A stretch of 64,000 bases of DNA from Alistipes sp. (GTDB lineage Bacteria; Bacillota; Clostridia; Oscillospirales; Ruminococcaceae). The position numbers and the translations under genes were made by a program. The notes beneath the pieces are model-generated. The model saw only the letters and a program-made list of their open reading frames with translations. It was not told where the DNA came from and searched no databases. The DNA lies in NCBI GenBank assembly GCA_023667265.1, contig JAMPAJ010000001.1, positions 1,107,151 to 1,171,150 of the forward strand, in the 5' to 3' direction. Below, in pieces: positions 18,129 to 26,654 of this stretch (within the stretch, counting starts at the first letter, position 1; every line of letters begins with the position of its first letter).

Positions 18129-18758
18129 TTATTTCCTTCTCATGTAGGGATTATTTTCTTTCTCATAATTAAGTGTTGTGGACTCGTTATGTCCCGGGTA
18201 TACCCTGTAATCTCTTTCCAGCTCGCAAAGCCGCGCCAGCGATAGTCTCATGCTTTCAGCGCTGCTTCCCGGAAAATCTGTTCTTCCCACAGAGCAGCAG
18301 AACAGCGTATCGCCGGAGAACATGATATTCTCTTCATCACATAAATAGCAAACGCTTCCCATCGAATGTCCCGGTGTATGAAGTACGCTGAAACGGCATC
18401 CGCCGTCTTCTATGACCTGCCCGTCACTGACTTCTGAGTACTCCGTCACTGAATTAAACGGCATAATAGAAATTGCTGAATGAAGCGAAAGACAGGAGCT
18501 TGAAAGCATAGGTGCGTCGCCGCTGTGAATGAAGACCTCAGCCCCTGTCGCCTTGCGCACCTCCTCTACACCGCCAATATGGTCGAAATGACCGTGTGTC
18601 AGAAAAATTTTCGTCAGCTTCAATCTGTTCATTTTCAGGTATTCCAGCACCAGCCTTGGCGCGCCGCCAATATCAAAAGCCACGCATTGTCCTGCCTCCG
18701 TCATAGCAATATAGCAATTCGCATTAAGTTCTCCCAATTGAAATGTTTTTACTGTCAT
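18129..18758 (-). CDS. MBL-fold metallo-hydrolase (glyoxalase II-like)
   Basis: A 209-residue cytoplasmic metallo-beta-lactamase fold protein. The dinuclear metal motif THGHFDHIGG (HxHxDH) is near residues 54-63, with HTPGHSMGS, FSGDTLF and YPGHNE supplying later ligands. The length and motif spacing fit the YcbL/glyoxalase II-like group that hydrolyses thioesters, though the substrate cannot be assigned. It precedes hemZ by one base and follows the LRR-dockerin gene by four, so it shares that transcript. Confidence 0.88.
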   Translation of the reverse strand: MTVKTFQLGELNANCYIAMTEAGQCVAFDIGGAPRLVLEYLKMNRLKLTKIFLTHGHFDHIGGVEEVRKATGAEVFIHSGDAPMLSSSCLSLHSAISIMPFNSVTEYSEVSDGQVIEDGGCRFSVLHTPGHSMGSVCYLCDEENIMFSGDTLFCCSVGRTDFPGSSAESMRLSLARLCELERDYRVYPGHNESTTLNYEKENNPYMRRK

Positions 18759-18762
18759 AGTC

Positions 18763-20043
18763 CTATCCTTTCACAAGCAGCTGCTTCATCAGAACAATAT
18801 CATAGGCGTCAATAATATTGTCGCCGTCCCGGTCTCCCGCTCTCCAATCCGCCGGAGCGTCAGCCCCAAGAACGAATCGTTCAGCCAAAACCACATCAGC
18901 CACGGAAAACTCGCCGTCGCTGTTAACATCGCCGATCACTCCGAACTTATAGCCGTACTTCTCAGCATAGTCCTCGGCAGTCGAACCTTTATATCCGTAA
19001 ATTGTTCCGTCAAAAAAGTAATCATTGTCTTTATAATCGTTGGAAATAGTGGCGCTGCTGTCAAATATTCTGCAATCCGGGTCTTCTATCACGACCGCAT
19101 CCAGGACTGTGCAGCTTCCAAGGGCTCTGTCGCCGATAGAATGGATATTTTCCGGAATCTGAATATAACTCAGCCCGGAGCAGAAAACGAATACAAAATC
19201 GTCAAGCCTATTCATTCCTCTTGAAAGTCCCACAGTTTCTAACTTTACACAATCATTAAAAGCATAATTTCCGATGCTTGTAACGCTGTCGGGAATAGTG
19301 ACTTTTTTAAGGTTTATGCACTCCGAAAAGGCATAGCTTCCGATAGTCTCAACTCCGTCTGATAGAGTTGCTTTTGTAAGGTATTCCCTGCCCTGAAACG
19401 CTTCATCGCCTATTTTTTTTACGCCGGCAGGTATTTCAGCCTTCATAATATGATCCTTTGCAGAAAAAACCGTATTGTTGAAGATGAGAAGCGAATCCGT
19501 CTTATACATATCCTTTAACCATGGCGTATCCACAAATGCGTTAAAGCCGATTTTTTTGATCGTAGACGGAATGATAACGGCTTTCAGGGAAGTACACTGA
19601 GCAAAGGCACACCACTGAACATCAGTAACTCCCTCTGGGATCCCCACGCTTTTCAGAGAGGCGCAGTCATAGAACGCATACTCGCTGATAACCTCAATAT
19701 TCCCGGATATTTTCACTGATTCAAGAGACTTGCATTCCGCAAAGGCCATAGAGCCGACTTTTTCGATTGTATCTGCCATTTTCACAGAAACAAGCTCCGA
19801 ACAGCCGAAGAAAGCTCTGTCAGCTATTTCAGTGACCGGCTTTCCACCGAGCTCCGACGGGATAACGACGTCCACAGCAGAAGTATCGCAGCCCACAACG
19901 GACACAGTATCGCCGTTGTCGGAAAAGGTTATCATATATTCCGGAGCATAAACCTCTCCAGCTTTTACATCAGGAATATAAGCTGCCGTGACCGCCATGG
20001 AAATTGCCGCAGCGGCAGCAGCAAATTTTCGGAACACACTCAT
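18763..20043 (-). CDS. Secreted leucine-rich-repeat (BspA type) protein with C-terminal dockerin
   Basis: A 426-residue exported protein. The signal peptide (MSVFRKFAAAAAAISMAV...) probably ends near residue 29. Residues ~45-345 are BspA-like repeats (LRR_5) with recurring patterns such as CSELVSVKMADTIEKVGSMA and CINLKKVTIPDSVTSIGNYA. A type I dockerin occupies ~370-426: GDVNSDGEFSVADVV, then DRDGDNIIDAYDIVLMKQLL, two calcium-binding segments. Such proteins attach to cellulosomal scaffolds and the repeats probably bind proteins or surfaces. Its dockerin recognition residues differ from the two enzyme dockerins in this window. RBS AAGGAGGAGATCCT precedes the ATG. It lies upstream of the metallo-hydrolase and hemZ genes. 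Confidence 0.9.
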   Translation of the reverse strand: MSVFRKFAAAAAAISMAVTAAYIPDVKAGEVYAPEYMITFSDNGDTVSVVGCDTSAVDVVIPSELGGKPVTEIADRAFFGCSELVSVKMADTIEKVGSMAFAECKSLESVKISGNIEVISEYAFYDCASLKSVGIPEGVTDVQWCAFAQCTSLKAVIIPSTIKKIGFNAFVDTPWLKDMYKTDSLLIFNNTVFSAKDHIMKAEIPAGVKKIGDEAFQGREYLTKATLSDGVETIGSYAFSECINLKKVTIPDSVTSIGNYAFNDCVKLETVGLSRGMNRLDDFVFVFCSGLSYIQIPENIHSIGDRALGSCTVLDAVVIEDPDCRIFDSSATISNDYKDNDYFFDGTIYGYKGSTAEDYAEKYGYKFGVIGDVNSDGEFSVADVVLAERFVLGADAPADWRAGDRDGDNIIDAYDIVLMKQLLVKG

Positions 20044-20102
20044 AGGATCTCCTCCTTTTCAGGGCAATATCGCACAGGCTCTTATTCAGGAGCTGCCCGA
20101 TA

Positions 20103-22403
20103 TCAAATGGTTGACCTCTCCACTGATAAAACGTCCTTTATCTTCTTTATTTTGTCGAACAGATTTTTAAGCTGCTCCATACTCGATATTACAATAGTAC
20201 TCTCAAACAGGGCATTACCGTTTTTCAGCACACGTGACGCCGAATGAACGATAGGAACTCTCGACTCCAGCAGCACCGCTGTAATGTCGTGAACAAGACC
20301 CACGCGGTCATTCGCCACTACCTCAAAGCTTGTCTGGAACTGCGAGCCGCCGCTCTCCGACCACTGGATATCGCACCACCGCTGCATTTCCTCCGGATCG
20401 TTCCTTTGGAGCGCCGCACGATAGTTGGTGCATCTTACCGTATGAACGGACAAACCGAAACCACGGGTAATAAAGCCAACGATCTCATCGCCGGGCAGCG
20501 GATTGCAGCACTGAGCAAACTTGATCGAAACATCATTTATCTGATCGAGAACAATGCTGCTTCTTCCGCTGGATTTCGGCTTGATAAGCAGACTCTTATC
20601 CTGCTCCTCAACAGTTTTTTCGCCATAAAGCTTGTTAAATTTATCCTTCCACCTCGGCAGGAGCTTTTCAATCGAAATGCCCTTGTAGCCGACCGAAGCA
20701 TAGAAATCGTCCAGGGTCTCGCAGTTATGCTTGTGGAAATCGTCCTGGAGGAAATCGTTCATTTCACCTTCGGGAATGTTGATGCGGTGACGCTTGAACA
20801 GCTTCTCCAGCTCCGCCTTACCCTCGGCAATATTCTCCTCACGCCGTTCGCGCTTGAACCACGAGCGGATCTTCGACTTTGCCTCGTTTGTTTTAACTAT
20901 ATTCAGCCATGCTCTGTTCGGCCCTCTGTCCGGATCCTTCGCCGTGAGGATCTCGCATATCTGACCTGTCTGGAGCTTAAAATCCAGAGGAACTATTCTT
21001 CCGTCAACCTTTGCACCGATAGTCTTATGTCCGATCTCCGTATGGATCCTGTAGGCGTAGTCAATAACTGTCGAACCCTCCGGCAGCGACACCGACATTC
21101 CCTTCGGAGTCATAACGACAATGTCCTCCGGCGAAAGATCGGTCTTTATAATACGCACTATCTCCTCAACATCGTCGGAGGTCTGCTGTGCCTCTATGAC
21201 TTGTCTTACCCAGGCAAGCCGCTGCTCCATTTTATCTCTGCCGCGTATACCCTCTTTATACTTCCAATGTGCTGCCACACCGTATTCAGCAGTTTCATGC
21301 ATATCCCAGGTGCGTATCTGCACTTCAAACGGGATTCCCTCCTTGCCAAGAACAGTAGTATGCAGCGACTTATAGCCATTCTGTTTCGGCGAAGCAATGT
21401 AGTCCTTAAAGCGGTTGGGAATTGGCTGGAAGAGATCGTGAATAACTCCAAGTACTCCGTAACACTCGGAAACAGAATTTACAATTACACGAACGGCATA
21501 CTTATCATATATTTCGTCGATGTTCTTATGCCCCATAAACACCTTTTTATAGATGCTGTAGATACTCTTGACACGTCCGGAGACCTGCGGAGGATCCATA
21601 AATTCCTCCTTCTTGAAACGTTCCATGATACGGGTTTTTATAGCCTCGATAAATGCCTCGCGCTCTTCCTTCTTGTTTTCCAGGATACCGTCTATCTCGG
21701 CATAGGCAAAAGGGTCGAGATAACGGAAAGAAATGTCCTCCAGCTCCTCCTGAATAGCCTTGATGCCAAGTCTGTGAGCTATAGGAGCGTAAATATTCAT
21801 AGTCTCCAGAGCCGTGGCACGCTGCTTTTCATGAGGTCTGTATTTCAGCGTTCTTACATTATGAAGCCTGTCCGACAGCTTGATTATCATAACGCGTATA
21901 TCCTGCGACATAGCGAGAAGTATCTTCCGCACGTTTTCAGCCTGCTGCTGCTCCTTTGAGCTTGGTATCTTGCTTAGCTTTGTAACGCCGTCCACCAACA
22001 GCGCTACATCCTGACCGAACCTCTTTTGGAGATCCTTCAGCGTTGCCGGAGTGTCCTCTACCACGTCATGGAGAAGAGCGGCGCAGATCGTATCCGTATC
22101 CATTCCAAGCTCCAACAATGTATATGCAACGGCAAGGGGGTGGATTATATAGTCCTGGCCGGAGGAACGCTTCTGCCCCTCGTGCGCCTTTGCCGCAAAC
22201 TCATAGGCGGAGATTATCTTGCTGAGATCGTACTGCCTGTCATCTTTAAGGATTTTCTGGATGAGCATTTCAATTGTGAAATTGTCGTCAAAATCCGGAA
22301 TATTGCTGATATATTTCTTCGTCAGCTCATTTGACGGATTATCGGGAATAGGAACATCAAGACCAAGGTGTCTGCTTCCCTGCATATTGCTTTCTGTTTT
22401 CAT
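20103..22403 (-). CDS. relA: Bifunctional (p)ppGpp synthetase/hydrolase (RelA/SpoT, Rsh)
   Basis: A 766-residue stringent-response enzyme that makes and degrades (p)ppGpp. Order: HD hydrolase (AHEGQKRSSGQDYIIHP ... HDVVEDT, residues ~70-200), synthetase (GRVKSIYSIYKKV ... NGYKSLHTTV, ~240-370), TGS (residues ~395-460, with GSTVIDYAYRIHTEIG), helical/zinc-finger-like region with CCNPLPGD, and C-terminal ACT (~690-766). Both catalytic halves look intact, so it is probably the sole long Rsh. RBS AAAGGG precedes the ATG. It lies five bases downstream of recJ and is probably cotranscribed with it. Confidence 0.93.
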   Translation of the reverse strand: MKTESNMQGSRHLGLDVPIPDNPSNELTKKYISNIPDFDDNFTIEMLIQKILKDDRQYDLSKIISAYEFAAKAHEGQKRSSGQDYIIHPLAVAYTLLELGMDTDTICAALLHDVVEDTPATLKDLQKRFGQDVALLVDGVTKLSKIPSSKEQQQAENVRKILLAMSQDIRVMIIKLSDRLHNVRTLKYRPHEKQRATALETMNIYAPIAHRLGIKAIQEELEDISFRYLDPFAYAEIDGILENKKEEREAFIEAIKTRIMERFKKEEFMDPPQVSGRVKSIYSIYKKVFMGHKNIDEIYDKYAVRVIVNSVSECYGVLGVIHDLFQPIPNRFKDYIASPKQNGYKSLHTTVLGKEGIPFEVQIRTWDMHETAEYGVAAHWKYKEGIRGRDKMEQRLAWVRQVIEAQQTSDDVEEIVRIIKTDLSPEDIVVMTPKGMSVSLPEGSTVIDYAYRIHTEIGHKTIGAKVDGRIVPLDFKLQTGQICEILTAKDPDRGPNRAWLNIVKTNEAKSKIRSWFKRERREENIAEGKAELEKLFKRHRINIPEGEMNDFLQDDFHKHNCETLDDFYASVGYKGISIEKLLPRWKDKFNKLYGEKTVEEQDKSLLIKPKSSGRSSIVLDQINDVSIKFAQCCNPLPGDEIVGFITRGFGLSVHTVRCTNYRAALQRNDPEEMQRWCDIQWSESGGSQFQTSFEVVANDRVGLVHDITAVLLESRVPIVHSASRVLKNGNALFESTIVISSMEQLKNLFDKIKKIKDVLSVERSTI

Positions 22404-22408
22404 ATTTA

Positions 22409-24439
22409 TCAGCCCTTTCCTATTTTTTCGCGCAATTCCACAAGTATCGGTGCGGAGTTAAGATCAGCCTTTTGATTCACCTTTACGCGTGTGACAACGC
22501 CGCTCTCCGGAGAGATATGGACAAGTCCAAGCTGCCGCATAGCCTCGAGAGATACTGAAAAACGGCAGAAATTACCTATCCTGCCATTCAGTCGCATAAA
22601 CAGCGTATCAGTGTTTATACCGTCCTCCGGTATAAGCTTGTACACACATACCGCTTCGTCTCTGGTAGGCAGCATTGAAGCGTAGTATCTCTCCGGCAGC
22701 TCCTCGCTTCTGGTAAACGCCTCAAAGGCGTTCAGCGCTGCAAAATATTTGTTCTGATCTATTCCGTGAGGCTGCACATCGCTTACAAAAATGCTCACGG
22801 ATTCCCTGCCTCTGTAAACGTTTATACCCAGGCTTACTATCATGTCGCAGAATGTGCCCTGTGAGACGTTCAGCTCATTTGGCGATTTTCTGAACAGCAG
22901 CGTATCATAGATAGCACCGCCCAGCTTTATTCTTATTTTAGTGTGTATTCCGCCGGAAAGAGGCAGTATGTCGGCGATCTCCGCATTTTCAATAAGGAAA
23001 AGCGGCTTTTCGTTATCCTCTCCGAAAGGCTCAAGCACGTCGAGTCCCTTTACCTCGGCAACAGTCAACTGCTCCGCCGAGATCCGCGCGTCAGCAGTGA
23101 TAGTGCTGCACGGCATTACCTTATGATTCTCCAGTGCATACTGATTTATAAGCCTTCGGAAATCCTGCTCTCTGCCTGGCTTCACGGTATATCCGCCTGC
23201 TCCCGGGTGTCCGCCGAATTTTTCAAGAGAAGCTGCCGCCGCAGTAAGGGCGTCGAATACGGAAAAGCTGCCGAAGGAACGTGCCGAGCCGCGGATCTCT
23301 CCATCCTCCTCCGAGGCTATGAAGCAAGGCTTTCCGAAGCGCTCCGTAAGCCTTGCCGCAACAATTCCGATAACGCCGTGATGCCAGTTCTTTCCGAAAA
23401 GACAGATAACGCGGTCTCGCAGCGGCTCATAGTCCGTTTCAAGAGTCTTGAAGATATCGGAAATAATTACTTTCTCCGCCTCCTTCCGCGCATCGTTGAG
23501 CCGGTTCAGCTCCTGCGCGATCTCCGCAGCCTCTTCCTCATCCTCACTCAGGAAAAGCTCCAACGCCCTCTTAGGAGAGCCGAATCTTCCGGAAGCATTT
23601 ATTCTCGGAGCAAGACCGAATCCGATCGCACGCGCATCTACCTGAGCATCATCAAGTCCGCACACCGCCTTCAAGGCGATAAGTGCGATCCTGTCCGTGT
23701 TATTTATAAGCTCCAGACCGTATTTTACAATGAACCTGTTCTCCCCCGTCAGACTCACGATGTCAGCCACGGTGGCAATGGCAGCAAGATCGCCGAACTG
23801 CGCAAGAGCCGTAGTGTAATCGCCGCCGTCCAGAGCGGCAACGAGCTTGAGGGCAACCGCCGCACCGCAAAGATGCTTGAATGGACTTATGTCGTCATAT
23901 CTGTGGGGATCGACCACCGCTTCCGCCCGTGGAAGCTTCTCGCCCTGTCTGTGATGATCTGTAACAATAAGCTTCATGCCAAGGGAATATATGTACTCCG
24001 CCTCTTCTATAGCTGAGATTCCGTTGTCCACAGTAATTATCAGCTCCGTGCCGTTTTCCCTGAGAGCGTCCACGGCAGCTTTGTTAAGACCATATCCCTC
24101 GGCTCTTTCGGGGATATAACAGCTCACCTCTGCGCCGCTTTCAAGAAGATATGAATAAAGGATAGCCGCAGCCATAATGCCGTCGCAGTCGTAATCGCCA
24201 TAGACGCATATACGCGTACCATCATCTATAGCCTGATTTATGGCATCGGCAGCGGCCTTCATATCATAGATAAGGAAAGGGTCGGAAAGCTCATCTACCT
24301 CCAGCTTATCTGCAACCGTCTCCGGAGAGGAGTAACCCTTTGCAGCAAGCACAGACGCGGCAAGAGACGAAATGCCGCAGCCTCTCTGAAGCTTACCGAC
24401 AGTATCCTTATCGTAATTTCTAATTATCCATTTTTTCAT
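22409..24439 (-). CDS. recJ: Single-stranded-DNA-specific exonuclease RecJ
   Basis: A 5'-to-3' ssDNA exonuclease of the DHH family used in recombination and mismatch repair. DHH motifs are visible: VYGDYDCDGIMAA, ITVDNG, VTDHHRQG and VDPHR in the first third, then the DHHA1 nucleotide-binding segment with SARSFGSF and KFGGHPGAGGYT. The C-terminal ~150 residues form an OB-like domain and extension. I chose the ATG at 24439 (MKKWIIRNYDKD) because GGAGA sits 6-7 bases upstream; a longer frame to 24487 lacks an RBS. Length ~676 residues fits Firmicutes RecJ. Confidence 0.92.
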   Translation of the reverse strand: MKKWIIRNYDKDTVGKLQRGCGISSLAASVLAAKGYSSPETVADKLEVDELSDPFLIYDMKAAADAINQAIDDGTRICVYGDYDCDGIMAAAILYSYLLESGAEVSCYIPERAEGYGLNKAAVDALRENGTELIITVDNGISAIEEAEYIYSLGMKLIVTDHHRQGEKLPRAEAVVDPHRYDDISPFKHLCGAAVALKLVAALDGGDYTTALAQFGDLAAIATVADIVSLTGENRFIVKYGLELINNTDRIALIALKAVCGLDDAQVDARAIGFGLAPRINASGRFGSPKRALELFLSEDEEEAAEIAQELNRLNDARKEAEKVIISDIFKTLETDYEPLRDRVICLFGKNWHHGVIGIVAARLTERFGKPCFIASEEDGEIRGSARSFGSFSVFDALTAAAASLEKFGGHPGAGGYTVKPGREQDFRRLINQYALENHKVMPCSTITADARISAEQLTVAEVKGLDVLEPFGEDNEKPLFLIENAEIADILPLSGGIHTKIRIKLGGAIYDTLLFRKSPNELNVSQGTFCDMIVSLGINVYRGRESVSIFVSDVQPHGIDQNKYFAALNAFEAFTRSEELPERYYASMLPTRDEAVCVYKLIPEDGINTDTLFMRLNGRIGNFCRFSVSLEAMRQLGLVHISPESGVVTRVKVNQKADLNSAPILVELREKIGKG

Positions 24440-24587
24440 AGGCAGTCTCCAAATCAGGAATTTTGCTTGAAAGAAAGCATCGTACAACTATATATTTATA
24501 CATTATATATTATACCACTAATGCCTCTGAATTTCAATAACCGCAATGAAAAATCGTCATATTATCCTAAATGGTGGATAAATTTTT

Positions 24588-24745
24588 GGGCATCTCTAAA
24601 AACCTATTTGATTAAGCAAAAATCAGATAGGTGCATCGGTTGCAAGGAAATCCCTCGAAGGCGTGCTGTCGCACTCCAAGAGGGGTTGACGAAGCAAACG
24701 ATATGCATAGCTGATTTTTGCCAAAAGGGGTTTTTAGAGATGCCC
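24588..24745. mobile_element. 158-bp MITE-like palindromic element
   Basis: GGGCATCTCTAAAAACC at 24588-24604 is exactly mirrored by GGTTTTTAGAGATGCCC at 24729-24745. Inside these ends the two halves also pair: GCAAAAATCAG with CTGATTTTTGC, and further blocks around GTGCATCG and ATATGCAT, so the whole element can fold into one long imperfect hairpin. It has no ORF. It ends six bases past the sigE stop codon and may also stop transcription there. A shorter relative with matching ends lies at 52159-52203. Confidence 0.75.
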
Positions 24746-24750
24746 TTTTG

Positions 24751-25455
24751 TCAGCAAATGCTTTCAAGGGTCACTCTCAGCTTTTTTATGATCTTCTTTT
24801 CAAGCCGTGAAATATAGGACTGCGAGATCCCAATAAGGTCAGCCACCTCCTTCTGCGTCTTTTCCTTGCCGTCTATAAGTCCGAAACGCATTTCCATTAT
24901 CTCCCGTTCTCTGTCGCAGAGCTGGGAAACTGCCTGGCGCAGAACCTCCTTTTCCGCTTCCGACTCGATACCCCGGCTTACAATGTCCTCCTCTGTACCC
25001 AGCACATCAGAAAGCAGCAGTTCATTGCCGTCGTAGTCTATATTCAGCGGCTCATCAATTGAAAGCTCGCTGCGGTACTGCGAGGACTTTCTCAGAAACA
25101 TCAGTATCTCATTTTCAATGCACCTTGAAGCGTAAGTTGCAAGCTTGATATTCTTGTCCGGACAAAAGGTGTTTACCGCCTTGATAAGCCCTATAGTTCC
25201 GATAGAAACAAGGTCCTCGATGCCTATTCCCGTAGATTCAAACTTCTTCGCTATGTACACAACAAGTCTGAGATTGTGGACGATCAGCGTCTTTCTTGCA
25301 TTCTTGTCCTCTGTTTTTAGTCCGGCAAATACCTCCGCCTCCTCCTGCCGTGTCAGCGGCGGCGGAAGAGTGTCAGAGCCGTTGACATAGAACACTCCGC
25401 CGTCTCCGGTCAGCAATTTTTTTAGCATTTTTCTGATTTTTTCTGTAATTTTCAT
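24751..25455 (-). CDS. sigE: Sporulation sigma factor SigE
   Basis: A 234-residue sigma-70 factor for the mother cell. The short hydrophobic/basic pro-region is followed by [14 protein letters not shown], the hallmark of SigE precursors. Region 2 ([20 protein letters not shown]) and region 4 ([20 protein letters not shown]) are complete. I start at ATG 25455 ([10 protein letters not shown]) because AAAGGAGA lies just upstream; the ATG at 25488 has no RBS. The gene lies immediately after spoIIGA, whose product cleaves pro-SigE, as in Bacillus and Clostridium. Confidence 0.93.
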   Translation of the reverse strand: MKITEKIRKMLKKLLTGDGGVFYVNGSDTLPPPLTRQEEAEVFAGLKTEDKNARKTLIVHNLRLVVYIAKKFESTGIGIEDLVSIGTIGLIKAVNTFCPDKNIKLATYASRCIENEILMFLRKSSQYRSELSIDEPLNIDYDGNELLLSDVLGTEEDIVSRGIESEAEKEVLRQAVSQLCDREREIMEMRFGLIDGKEKTQKEVADLIGISQSYISRLEKKIIKKLRVTLESIC

Positions 25456-25507
25456 GGCAGTCTCCTTTATGGCAGCACCCCACATCATCTGTTTGGCGTT
25501 GCCTTAT

Positions 25508-26320
25508 TTATCCAATAATTTTCGGGTCAAAAACAGCCCTTCCGCTGTGTTCTCCTATGCCTATCATAGCGTCCACCGACTTTCTCTCACCTGTTACACT
25601 GTTGATTATCAGCAGCTCGTCGGCATGAAAAACAGGTATCAGCCCCTCCGCAGAAACAGTTGTGCACGGAAGCAGCCGAAAACCCTTCGGAAGCCTTTCT
25701 GTCGAGATCTCGCCAAGTTCCAGCGGTAGTAAGTCGTCGCGTCCGCATATGATGACCGGCTTTCCGGAAAAATAATCCCTGAGCCTGTTTCCGGTATCTG
25801 CAAGTCCATCCACAACAACCGTATTCCTGCCGCGGCGGATCATCACCCTATAGCTGTCACATTCGCTGCTCCGAAAAAATCTGCGAAAAAGACAGAGAAG
25901 AAAATAAAGTCCGGCTGTAACAAGTATCAGGATAAGCAGGGAAAAATCTATGTAAAAATATGAGTTCCCAAACCGCATGAAATCCGGCTTGAACCAGATA
26001 TATACAGCATAAACAGCTCCGGCAGCCGCGAAATTCACCGTAAAGAACGCGGCTGTATTTTTTATGAGCCGTATATACCCGTGGATACCGAAAGCCGCCA
26101 TAACAACAGTCACCGCCGCCGCAAGCTTGATAAGCAGAGTTACGGCGGAATTAAGCTCCGGAGCAAGTATCAGCAGTGAGAAAAAGCTGCCATAAAGAGC
26201 GGCAAGAAAGCATCTTACTGCTTTAAGCCTTGAATGTGTTATAGCGGCAGTCATGCGAAGGAGAAAGTAATTTACATAAATATTCAGCACAATGAGAACG
26301 TCAACATAGATCGTCTGCAT
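25508..26320 (-). CDS. spoIIGA: Sigma-E processing peptidase SpoIIGA
   Basis: A 270-residue membrane aspartic protease that removes the pro-sequence of SigE during sporulation. Five hydrophobic segments fill residues ~1-150. The cytoplasmic domain carries the catalytic motif DGLADTGNRL near residue 175, followed by KPVIICG and the ending AVFDPKIIG. RBS GGAGGTG sits before the ATG. It is immediately upstream of sigE, separated by a short spacer that may contain a degenerate small palindrome. Confidence 0.93.
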   Translation of the reverse strand: MQTIYVDVLIVLNIYVNYFLLRMTAAITHSRLKAVRCFLAALYGSFFSLLILAPELNSAVTLLIKLAAAVTVVMAAFGIHGYIRLIKNTAAFFTVNFAAAGAVYAVYIWFKPDFMRFGNSYFYIDFSLLILILVTAGLYFLLCLFRRFFRSSECDSYRVMIRRGRNTVVVDGLADTGNRLRDYFSGKPVIICGRDDLLPLELGEISTERLPKGFRLLPCTTVSAEGLIPVFHADELLIINSVTGERKSVDAMIGIGEHSGRAVFDPKIIG

Positions 26321-26407
26321 ACAGCACCTCCGCTAAGATTCTCGCCCTTACTATATTATAGTCGTCCCGGAATGAAAAATATGTCAGAACCGGCAGAAAA
26401 AATTGCA

Positions 26408-26439
26408 CAAAAAAATTCTCCGGCTCAAAACCGGAGAAT
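26408..26439 (-). terminator. Terminator after the helicase/small membrane protein genes
   Basis: ATTCTCCGG (26415-26423) and CCGGAGAAT (26431-26439) form a perfect stem with a 7-base loop. On the minus strand it is followed by a run of seven Ts. Confidence 0.85.
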
Positions 26440-26494
26440 GTCATGTAGTCTTATTTCAGATGACACTGCACAAAAACGTGCGGTGCTGTCTTAA

Positions 26495-26644
26495 TTATGT
26501 AAATAAGGGCAAAGCGATAAATGCCAGCAGAATAAGTGCCGCCATAACGAGAACGGCTATCCTCATCCACAGCTTTTTGTTATTTTTCTGCAAGCTTCTG
26601 TTGTCCGCCGCCTTTGACGGCAGATTATCCTTTTCCTTGGCCAT
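26495..26644 (-). CDS. Small single-pass membrane protein, 49 aa
   Basis: Starts ATG at 26644 with GAGGTG six bases upstream, and begins MAKEKDNLPSKAADNRSLQ. A lysine-rich stretch leads into one membrane segment (about residues 27-48, rich in I, L, V, A) ending a few residues before the stop at 26495. The predicted topology is N-terminus inside. It lies 10 bases after the helicase gene and before the shared terminator, so it is the operon's last gene. I do not recognise the family. The good RBS, codon pattern and clear topology support it being real. Confidence 0.65.
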   Translation of the reverse strand: MAKEKDNLPSKAADNRSLQKNNKKLWMRIAVLVMAALILLAFIALPLFT

Positions 26645-26654
26645 TCATTTCACC

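Noticed and set aside
20244..21959. 571-codon plus frame opposite the (p)ppGpp synthetase
   Set aside because: It is a shadow of the real minus-strand gene, with no RBS and no motifs.
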